A DNA stretch of 64,000 nucleotides from Thiohalocapsa sp963695445 (GTDB lineage: Bacteria; Pseudomonadota; Gammaproteobacteria; Chromatiales; Chromatiaceae). Each line of letters opens with the position of its first letter. Positions within the stretch are counted from its first letter, which is position 1. The DNA is taken from the NCBI GenBank assembly GCA_963695445.1, contig CAVOGV010000007.1, positions 1 to 64,000 of the forward strand. The letters run 5' to 3'. Made by a program: the position numbers and the translations under genes. The notes beneath the pieces were generated by a model. It was not told the DNA's origin, made no database searches, and saw nothing but the letters and a program-made list of their open reading frames with translations. Positions 57,474 to 64,000 of this stretch are shown one piece after another.

Positions 57474-59627
57474 ATGCCCCTGCAACAGCAGAAACGGTCG
57501 CTGTCCGTCTCTACCCCGTTGGGTGACGATGTGCTGCTGCTTCGCGGCATGACAGCCACCGAGGAGTTGGGGCGGCTGTTCGAGTACGAACTTGAACTCA
57601 TCAGCGACGCGATCGACGTCAAGCACGAGGACCTGCTGGGCCAAAGTGTCACCGTTCGGCTGGATCTGTTGGACGGCAAGCAGCGCTACTTCAACGGCAT
57701 CGTCAATCGCTTCTCGCAGGTGGGGTTTGACGGGGCCTTGGCCATCTACCAGGCCACGCTGGTGCCCTGGACCTGGTTCCTGACCCGCACCGCGGATTGT
57801 CGCATCTTCCAAGAGCAGACTGTCCCGGACATCATCAAGGCCATCTTCCGCGAACACGGCTATACCGATTTCGAAGAACGCCTGAGCGGCAGCTACCGGC
57901 AGTGGGTGTACTGCGTGCAGTATCGCGAGACCGACTTCAACTTCATCAGCCGTCTGATGGAGCAAGAGGGGATGTACTACTACTTCACCCACGAAGACGG
58001 TAAGCACAAGCTGATCCTGGCCGACAGCTATAGCGCCCACGGCCCCGCTCCGGGAGCTGACGAGATTCCCTACTATCCCCCCGATGCGACCGCGCTCCGA
58101 GAGCGGGACCACATCAGCGATTTGTCGGTCGTGCAAGCCGTGCAGCCCGGCGCTTTTGCCCATACCGATTTCGACTTCACCGCGCCGCGAAAGAGCCTGT
58201 TGGCCAAGCGCAGCAACCCCAAGTCCCACGAGCATGCCGAACTCGAGGTCTACGACTATCCCGGCGAGTATGTCGAAACCGGTGATGGTGAGTCCTATGC
58301 GCGCGTGCGCCTGGAAGAACTGCATGCCGGTTACGAGACGGTCCGCGCCGAGGGCAACGCCCGTGGTCTGGCCATGGGCCACCTGTTCAACCTGACCAAT
58401 TTCCCGCGCGACGATCAGAACCGGGAATATCTCATCGTCTCCGCCGACTACCGTCTGCAATCGGATGTGTTCGGGTCCAGTGCCGACCTACCGCAGGGCG
58501 ACGTCTTCCAGTGCAGCTTGACGGCCATGGATGCCCAGACCGCCTTCCGTCCGTCCCGCACCACGCCGAAACCCGTTGTACAAGGTCCGCAGACCGCGAT
58601 CGTCGTCGGCAAGGCCGGCGAGGAGATCTGGACCGACCAGTACGGCCGCGTCAAGGTGCAGTTCCACTGGGACCGCTATGGCAAGTCGGACGAGAACAGC
58701 TCCTGCTGGGTGCGGGTGTCGCATCCCTGGGCCGGCAAGAACTGGGGCGCGGTGGCCATTCCGCGCATCGGGCAGGAAGTCATCATCGAGTTCCTCGAAG
58801 GTGACCCGGATCGGCCGATCATCACCGGACGCGTCTACAACGGCGACCAGATGCCGCCTTACGGACTGCCCGCCGGTGCCGTCGTCAGCGGCCTGAAGTC
58901 CAACAGCACCAAGGGTGGCGGCGGCTACAACGAATACGTCATGGATGACACCAAGGGCAACGAGCTCATCCGCGAGCATGGCCAGTTCGACAAGGACAGC
59001 ACCATCGAGAACGATTTGCGCGAGCATGTGCTGCATGATCGTAGTCGGGATGTGACCAACAATGAGACGATCCTGATCGGCGTTGATCGTACCGAAACCG
59101 TCGGCAGCAATGAGACCACCACGATCGGTGCGAACCGCACCGAGAACGTGGGCCAAAATGAATCCGTTACCGTCGCACTGTTGCGTACCCACAACGTCGG
59201 CATCAACGACATGCTCAATGTTGGCGCTGCCAATGAGGTGACGGTCGGCGGCTTGCAGGCGATCACCGTTGGTCTGAATCGCACCGTCAACGTCGGCATC
59301 AATCAATCCCACGGCATCGGCTCCAACCGCAGTGCGTCGGTGGGCAAGGACGATAGCTTGCAGGTCGGCAAGAATCAGTCCGAGAACGTCGGCGACAACC
59401 GCAGCGTTTCGGTCGGCAAAGACGATAGTCTCACGGTTGGCAAGAACCTGGTTATCGATGCTGGCGATTCGATCACCATCAAGACCGGCAAGGCCAGTAT
59501 CACGATGAAAAAAGACGGTACCATCATGATCCAGGGTAAGGACATCACCGTGAAGGGCTCTGGTGGTATCAACGTTAAGGCCAGCAAGAACGTGGTCATA
59601 AAAGGGCAGAAGATTTTGGAGAATTGA
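57474..59627 (+). CDS. vgrG: T6SS spike protein VgrG (TssI)
   Basis: 717 aa. Gp27-like part (residues 1-370; LEYELELISD-type LFEYELELISDAIDVKHEDLLG, YRETDFNFISRLMEQEGMYYYF), gp5 OB domain (VVGKAGEEIWTDQYGRVKVQFHWD) and a long C-terminal beta-helix of short repeats (NRTENVGQNESVTV, NRSVSVGKDDSLTVGKN) from about 510 to 660. No extra toxin domain is fused at the end, so cargo is likely carried by the genes that follow. About 200 bp upstream gap contains TATACT at 57439-57444 without a good -35. Confidence 0.94.
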   Translation: MPLQQQKRSLSVSTPLGDDVLLLRGMTATEELGRLFEYELELISDAIDVKHEDLLGQSVTVRLDLLDGKQRYFNGIVNRFSQVGFDGALAIYQATLVPWTWFLTRTADCRIFQEQTVPDIIKAIFREHGYTDFEERLSGSYRQWVYCVQYRETDFNFISRLMEQEGMYYYFTHEDGKHKLILADSYSAHGPAPGADEIPYYPPDATALRERDHISDLSVVQAVQPGAFAHTDFDFTAPRKSLLAKRSNPKSHEHAELEVYDYPGEYVETGDGESYARVRLEELHAGYETVRAEGNARGLAMGHLFNLTNFPRDDQNREYLIVSADYRLQSDVFGSSADLPQGDVFQCSLTAMDAQTAFRPSRTTPKPVVQGPQTAIVVGKAGEEIWTDQYGRVKVQFHWDRYGKSDENSSCWVRVSHPWAGKNWGAVAIPRIGQEVIIEFLEGDPDRPIITGRVYNGDQMPPYGLPAGAVVSGLKSNSTKGGGGYNEYVMDDTKGNELIREHGQFDKDSTIENDLREHVLHDRSRDVTNNETILIGVDRTETVGSNETTTIGANRTENVGQNESVTVALLRTHNVGINDMLNVGAANEVTVGGLQAITVGLNRTVNVGINQSHGIGSNRSASVGKDDSLQVGKNQSENVGDNRSVSVGKDDSLTVGKNLVIDAGDSITIKTGKASITMKKDGTIMIQGKDITVKGSGGINVKASKNVVIKGQKILEN

Positions 59628-59630
59628 CCC

Positions 59631-60119
59631 ATGGCAGTTGCTTCGACTTCCGGCCGGGTAGGCGCACCGAAAGCAGAATCGGCAAGGCCAACCGAAGGTA
59701 TTCACGGTGTAGTCATCGGGGTGCTACTCGGTCTCGGTGAAGACGGCGCGCCGTTGGTGGCCTTTCCGGGAAACCCAGAGGAAGCGGCGCTGAAAGCCCG
59801 CTCGACTGCCCATCTGCAAGATAAGGACGCCGGTCGAGAGGTCGCGTTGATGTTTGAGGGCGGTGACCCGTATCTGCCTTTGGTGATCGGCGTCGTGCAG
59901 CATCCGAGATCCTTCGCCTATGCGGCTGGGGTAACATCGACGGCGGAGATCGATGGCGAACGCCTCGTGCTTTCTGCAGAGAGGGAGATCGTGCTCAAGT
60001 GCGGTAAGGCGAGCATCACGCTGACGAAAGCGGGGAAGGTGTTGATACGGGGCGACTATGTCTTGAGTCGTTCGTCCGGTGTCAATCGCCTTAAGGGCGG
60101 CGTCGTCCACATCAACTGA
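59631..60119 (+). CDS. DUF6484-type protein of vgrG loci
   Basis: 162 aa, starts three bases after the vgrG stop. Contains GVVIGVLLGLGEDGAPLVAFPG and GREVALMFEGGDPYLPLVIGVVQ near the N-terminus and a spike-like end (LVLSAEREIVLKCGKASITLTKAGKVLIRG) resembling the VgrG C-terminal blades. It likely docks on or extends the VgrG spike; role not demonstrated. Confidence 0.75.
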   Translation: MAVASTSGRVGAPKAESARPTEGIHGVVIGVLLGLGEDGAPLVAFPGNPEEAALKARSTAHLQDKDAGREVALMFEGGDPYLPLVIGVVQHPRSFAYAAGVTSTAEIDGERLVLSAEREIVLKCGKASITLTKAGKVLIRGDYVLSRSSGVNRLKGGVVHIN

Positions 60120-60122
60120 TCT

Positions 60123-61184
60123 ATGTGGGTCGTCGACAACCAAACGCCTTTTGCTGCCGAGCGTGCCTGGGTCCGAGACCGGAACGGCGCCGAAGTCTGG
60201 TTGGTTGCGATTCGGGCAACGTTCGATATTCTGCCTGATGGTTCGACGATCGCTGCCACGCAACAGGAACCCGTGGTGTTGGCGCCGGAATTCTCAGGCG
60301 ACCCACTTGCGTCAGGGCTGCTGAACGACACAGACCTGCCGCATCTCAAGCATGCGACGGATGTCCTCGTAACTGGCCAGGCCTACGCTCCAACTGGCAA
60401 GCCCGTGACGCGCATGCAGGTCGGTATGCAACTCGGCAGCCTTAAGAAGGTCCTTCAGGTGACCGGTGACCGCTATTGGCAAGCCTCATCGACCCGAGGT
60501 GTAGAAGTCAGCAAACCTAAGCCGTTCGTAGCCATGCCTATCGTGTATGAACGGGCATTCGGTGGTCGTGATCTTAGCGGTGACAATCCGAGTCTGCATG
60601 ACTGGGACGTGCGGAATCCAGCGGGCTGTGGCTTTGCCCGCGAGGCCGAACACTTGATCGGTACGCCGGTCCCAAATATCGAACACCCATCAGAGCCGCT
60701 GACCGACTGGGCACAGCGACCGCCGATCGCCGGTCTCGGGCCAATCGCCGGCCACTGGAAGCCGCGGACGAACTACATCGGTACCTATGACGAGGCCTGG
60801 CAGAAAAAGCGGCTGCCTTTGCTGCCGACCGACTTCGACGAACGCTTCTACCAGTGCGCTCCGGAGGATCAGCAGATACCAGGATTCTTGAGGGGTGGCG
60901 AGCAGGTCGTACTGAGCAACCTCACCCCCGGTGGCCATCTCGGGTTCAAGTTGCCCCGGCTGTCGTTGGCATTTACGACCTACTTCGACGATGGCACATC
61001 GGTCGACCATCGCTCCGCGATCCATACCGTCCACATCAAGCCGGATTTGATGCAAGTCGTGGTTGTCTGGCATACGCATCTCGAATGTCACCACAAGGTG
61101 CTAAAGCTTAACCGTACGCGTGTCCGGTTGAAGGAGCGGATCTTGGTTCCGCAGGATAATCGCGCACTTGAGCCGGTGGACTAG
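60123..61184 (+). CDS. DUF2169 T6SS effector adaptor/chaperone
   Basis: 353 aa. Opens MWVVDNQTPFAAERAWVRDRNG and contains KPFVAMPIVYERAFGG, NPAGCGF and PNIEHPSEPL, the conserved pattern of DUF2169 proteins that load PAAR-like (DUF4150) effectors onto VgrG. The product at 62.3 kb is such a PAAR-like protein, three genes downstream of vgrG. Confidence 0.85.
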   Translation: MWVVDNQTPFAAERAWVRDRNGAEVWLVAIRATFDILPDGSTIAATQQEPVVLAPEFSGDPLASGLLNDTDLPHLKHATDVLVTGQAYAPTGKPVTRMQVGMQLGSLKKVLQVTGDRYWQASSTRGVEVSKPKPFVAMPIVYERAFGGRDLSGDNPSLHDWDVRNPAGCGFAREAEHLIGTPVPNIEHPSEPLTDWAQRPPIAGLGPIAGHWKPRTNYIGTYDEAWQKKRLPLLPTDFDERFYQCAPEDQQIPGFLRGGEQVVLSNLTPGGHLGFKLPRLSLAFTTYFDDGTSVDHRSAIHTVHIKPDLMQVVVVWHTHLECHHKVLKLNRTRVRLKERILVPQDNRALEPVD

Positions 61185-61201
61185 GGACCGGGTCGGGAGC
61201 A

Positions 61202-62275
61202 ATGCGCCAACCGTCAAACGAAATCTGCGTGGTTGGGATCGGCTGTTGTACCGCCGTCGGTAACGACGCTCCTTCCACGGCGGCGGCAGTAAGGGCTGGA
61301 GTCGCCGGATTCGCGGAGCACCCCTTCATGATCAGCCAGGACGGTGAGCCATACATCCTGGCAATGGCGCCTGCGGTCGATCCCGCGGTGATTGGTACGC
61401 AGAGATTCATTGAGTTGGCCGTCTGTGCAGCCAGCGAGGCCTGTAGATCTATCGAAGAATTGAAGATTGCGGGGCTGCGTTTGGCGGTTCTCGTCGGATT
61501 GCCCGAGTACAGGCCTGGTGTTGATGAGAAGCTCGAAACGGCAATTGCAGATGCGCTTACTGGGAGTTTAGGGTCAGTGCTTGAAGTCGGCGGCGTCAAG
61601 ACAGCCACAAAGGGCCACGCCGCTGGACTCATGGCGATCGAATCCTCAGTCAATCTGCTGGGCAGTGGCAAGGCCGAGTTTTGTCTGGCCGGTGGAGTGG
61701 ACAGTTATATCGACCCGGACACGCTGGACTGGGTCGAGGACAACGAGCAGTTGCATAAGCCAGACAACGCGTGGGGATTCATTCCGGGTGAGGCGGCGGC
61801 GTTCTGCCTGCTCTGCACCGAGGCAACCGCAAACCGCTATCGCCTGCCTGTTGGTTTGCGGCTGATTTCCATCGCGACGGCGATCGAGCGAAACCGAATC
61901 AAGACAGAGACGGTCTGCATCGGCGAGGGCCTAACGGAGGCGGTGAATACCGTATTGCAGCAGTTGCCCCAGGATAAGCCAATCGAATTCACATACTGCG
62001 ATCAGAATGGCGAGGCTTATCGTGCCGACGAGTTTGGCTTCATGCTTGCGCGGTTGTCCGATCGGTTTCTGAGTACCGATGCCTATGCGGCGCCCGCTGA
62101 CTGCTGGGGGGATGTTGGCGCTGCCTCGGGTCCATTGTTTGTCGCCTTGCATGCTGCCGCCGTGCAGAAGGGTTATCTGGGCGGTGAGCTCAGCCTGTTG
62201 TGGACAAGCTCCGAGGGAGGCGAGCGCAGTGCGGCGGTGATCAGCGCTTCCAGCGTCGGCTGGGAGGTGAATTGA
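61202..62275 (+). CDS. Ketosynthase-like protein of T6SS locus, catalytic residues lost
   Basis: 357 aa with a thiolase-like fold: ICVVGIGCCTAVGNDAPSTAAAVRAG at the N-terminus, KGHAAGLMAIESSVNLLGSG...FCLAGGVDSYI in the nucleophile region, and WGDVGAASGPLFVALHAA near the end. By comparison with FabF-type enzymes the nucleophile cysteine (TAC-SG) is replaced in KGHAAG, and both histidines (HGT, GH--GAAG) are replaced (TYCDQNGEAY; CWGDVGAASG). It is probably a non-enzymatic adaptor. Similar genes are known beside DUF2169/DUF4150 genes, but no function is established to my knowledge. Stop overlaps the next ATG. Confidence 0.75.
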   Translation: MRQPSNEICVVGIGCCTAVGNDAPSTAAAVRAGVAGFAEHPFMISQDGEPYILAMAPAVDPAVIGTQRFIELAVCAASEACRSIEELKIAGLRLAVLVGLPEYRPGVDEKLETAIADALTGSLGSVLEVGGVKTATKGHAAGLMAIESSVNLLGSGKAEFCLAGGVDSYIDPDTLDWVEDNEQLHKPDNAWGFIPGEAAAFCLLCTEATANRYRLPVGLRLISIATAIERNRIKTETVCIGEGLTEAVNTVLQQLPQDKPIEFTYCDQNGEAYRADEFGFMLARLSDRFLSTDAYAAPADCWGDVGAASGPLFVALHAAAVQKGYLGGELSLLWTSSEGGERSAAVISASSVGWEVN

Positions 62276-63069
62276 TGGGCGTAACCATTCATGTCAATGG
62301 CAAGTCCAACTCTTTGGTGCATAAGGGAAGTATGGGGATCGCCAAGTCCACGCTCCCGGACTTTTGCAAAACACCGTCACCCGCTGGCCCAGTCCCCATC
62401 CCGTATCCCGTCATCATCTCGATGTCAAACTCCCTCGCGAAGGGGACAAAGACAGTCAAGGTAGATGGAAAGCAGATGGCCGCGGTCAAAGGGTCTGAGT
62501 TCAGTCGGTGCAATGGCGATGAGCCAGGGACCGCTGGGGGGGTTAAATCCAGCACCAACATGAAGGAGGCAACATGGTTGTTGTACTCCTTCGACGTGAA
62601 GTTGGATGGGAAGAATGCTTGTCGGTTGAGCGACAAGATGATGATGAATCATGGGAATACGGTTTGCCTAGGCGGCTGGCTTCAGGCCTATGTGGCCGCT
62701 AATAGGAACAAAAGCCTCGACGACGCCTGCAAGGCCTTGCGTGAATACATTGATGATATGATTGGTGAGGGCCGAAGGGGAAAACGTGGTGAGCACTATC
62801 CAGGGAGAGGCCTTGAAGAACGAATGAATCAGAACATGGGAATCGGCCTACAGAAGGGCAATGAAGGATTCCCGCCTGGAACACCTGAGTGGGATACGCA
62901 TGACGATGAAATCCGAAAACTTCAAAATGATCTTGGTGAAAAAACGGACGAGTTTGAGGACGATTGTGAACAATATAATTTCCGAGGAAAAAAACAATTC
63001 TTAAACAACGCGAGAGATTGGCAAGAGAAGCATCGACCTACTGCCGCTGATTGGCAGCCAAGTCTGTGA
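62275..63069 (+). CDS. DUF4150 (PAAR-like) protein with C-terminal unknown, candidate T6SS effector
   Basis: 264 aa. Residues about 1-125 are a DUF4150/PAAR-like domain (PAGPVPIPYPVIISMSN, TKTVKVDGKQMAAVKGSEFS, GDEPGTAGGVKSSTNMKEAT, YSFDVKLDGKNACRLSDKMM) that would cap the VgrG tip. The remaining 140 residues (from about ANRNKSLDDACKALREYIDD) are charged, with KGNEGFPPGTPEWDTHDDEI and an end FLNNARDWQEKHRPTAADWQ. I recognise no toxin family. DNA encoding the last part is clearly AT-richer than the first. A cargo effector is inferred from the locus. Confidence 0.75.
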   Translation: MGVTIHVNGKSNSLVHKGSMGIAKSTLPDFCKTPSPAGPVPIPYPVIISMSNSLAKGTKTVKVDGKQMAAVKGSEFSRCNGDEPGTAGGVKSSTNMKEATWLLYSFDVKLDGKNACRLSDKMMMNHGNTVCLGGWLQAYVAANRNKSLDDACKALREYIDDMIGEGRRGKRGEHYPGRGLEERMNQNMGIGLQKGNEGFPPGTPEWDTHDDEIRKLQNDLGEKTDEFEDDCEQYNFRGKKQFLNNARDWQEKHRPTAADWQPSL

Positions 63070-63234
63070 TCCTTGTGCGCATGGCGTTCGCTATTTCTCT
63101 AACGGCTTTACAGTGCGACGGATAACTGAATAGCCTGCAACAGCAGGCGCGCTTGAACTACATTGGTGAGTGCGAAGAGTCAAATAGATCCTGAATAACC
63201 GTTTAATACACCGTAGATAGTCGGCGAGAAATTT

Positions 63235-63987
63235 ATGATCGATGAAGAACCACGCAAGCTTGGTCGACCTCGTTGGGAAGAGTTAGTCGCGTTGCTCAGT
63301 ATGGATGTCGTTATCCCATTCTTCGACCTTATGGGATTGCAAATAAGTATGCCTAGTGATCTACAGGGCGTATTTCGCCGGGTGATTCTGGACGCCCGCA
63401 AAAATGCCGACGCGGCTTCTGACAAGACTCGGTCCTTCCCCGAGGAGACTATTGCAGCAGTAAGTTTGACTTTAGGTGTCGAAGCAAGCTCAAGGCTCGT
63501 CTGGTGGAACGACAATGTATTCTTATGGGATTCTACACAGGACAATGTACACCTTCGCAAGTGGACCAGTATCGTTCGGCACTGTGCCAGAGATCCCGGT
63601 CGGTGGGCTCAACTCGGCTTCCCAACCTGGTTCAGTCCTGATCAATTTTATCAGTCTAGGGATCTAACAGATTATCAGACACTCCAGGACGACGTAGATG
63701 CCAAGCCACTCTCGGACTGGGACCTACATTTATACTCCCTACGTTTATATGATGACAACGTGTACGAGAAAAGCGTGGATCGAGTGCCAGACGGGCCACG
63801 ACTCTATGTCAAACCTACGGTGAGAGCCTACCGGGGATATCAGTTCTGGAATCTAGCACTGAAAGCAATGAACTCCAGTCAACGTGACGACTTGTGGCAT
63901 CAAGCGCGTAGAATTGCACGTGAAGAGGAGATCCTAAGCGATTTTAGGTCGCTTCCTCACCCGACGGTCTTAGACATTCTGCAATGA
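63235..63987 (+). CDS. Unknown protein, candidate immunity partner of the DUF4150 effector
   Basis: 250 aa from ATG 63235. No signal peptide or membrane helix; a Trp/Tyr/Asp-rich soluble protein (VWWNDNVFLWDSTQD, WFSPDQFYQSRDLTDYQTLQDD, YRGYQFWNLALKAM). I do not recognise a domain. It follows the effector candidate by 165 bp in the same direction in AT-richer DNA, the usual place for an immunity gene. Its stop overlaps an ATG at 63984 (ATGA), so another gene is translationally coupled. Confidence 0.6.
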   Translation: MIDEEPRKLGRPRWEELVALLSMDVVIPFFDLMGLQISMPSDLQGVFRRVILDARKNADAASDKTRSFPEETIAAVSLTLGVEASSRLVWWNDNVFLWDSTQDNVHLRKWTSIVRHCARDPGRWAQLGFPTWFSPDQFYQSRDLTDYQTLQDDVDAKPLSDWDLHLYSLRLYDDNVYEKSVDRVPDGPRLYVKPTVRAYRGYQFWNLALKAMNSSQRDDLWHQARRIAREEEILSDFRSLPHPTVLDILQ

Positions 63988-64000
63988 AAGACATCGAAAA
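63984..64000 (+). CDS. Start of a further gene, cut by window end
   Basis: ATG 63984 overlaps the preceding TGA (ATGA) and reads MKDIE before the window ends. The four-base overlap suggests a real coupled gene; nothing more can be said. Confidence 0.4.

Overview
The window is high-GC gammaproteobacterial DNA, most like a sulfur-oxidising member of the Chromatiales (purple sulfur bacteria or relatives). The reasons are a SoeABC-type sulfite dehydrogenase beside a TauE/SafE-type exporter, a Gly/Tyr-rich secreted protein resembling sulfur globule envelope proteins, and gammaproteobacterial gene orders (mltD-yafS-rnhA-dnaQ; pyrG-eno-ftsB-ispD-ispF-truD; MFS-ssb; sucA-sucB). The taxonomic call is inference.

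Layout. 1-4.6 kb: soeA (5' end outside the window), soeB, soeC, convergent with a TSUP exporter. 4.7-13.5 kb: a coiled-coil protein, a HAD phosphatase, a DraG-like remnant, hrpB, mltD, yafS, rnhA, dnaQ and an FNR-type regulator with an FNR box in its leader. 13.8-27 kb: sulfur-globule-like protein, the pyrG-to-truD operon, a YajR-like MFS transporter, ssb, rmlD, pckG and a hypothetical gene. 27-34.2 kb: a DUF3124 protein, an RRM protein, a TPR-like protein, sucB and sucA. 34.3-41 kb: an FHA-TM-lytic transglycosylase fusion, an autotransporter-like protein, a lipoprotein hydrolase and a Sel1 lipoprotein. 41-62.3 kb: a type VI secretion (T6SS) accessory/membrane-complex locus with a PpkA-like kinase, tagH, tssJ, tssK, tssL, tssM, tagF, pppA, a second autotransporter-like protein, and vgrG with its cargo genes (DUF6484, DUF2169, ketosynthase-like, DUF4150). 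The last 1.3 kb is AT-richer and holds the C-terminal part of the DUF4150 protein, an unknown protein that may be its immunity partner, and the start of another coupled gene.

How the genes work together. TagH (FHA), the kinase and PppA form a threonine-phosphorylation control circuit for T6SS. TssJ-L-M form the envelope complex and TssK the baseplate adaptor. VgrG with DUF6484/DUF2169/ketosynthase-like/DUF4150 looks like a spike, adaptors and an effector. The sheath, tube, ATPase and remaining baseplate genes (tssABCEFGH, hcp) are not in the window.

Two cautions. First, about twenty apparent single-base frameshifts break otherwise well-conserved genes, several of them usually essential (pyrG, dnaQ, truD); I read most as indel errors in the sequence rather than pseudogenes, and annotate those genes across the shifts. 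Second, a dispersed ~120-210 bp intergenic repeat recurs between 10.9 and 27 kb, usually just after stop codons. The most original material is the AT-rich candidate effector/immunity pair, the catalytically dead ketosynthase-like T6SS protein, the FHA-transglycosylase fusion, the two related autotransporters on either side of the T6SS core, the intergenic repeat family and the heptad arrays between soeB and soeC.
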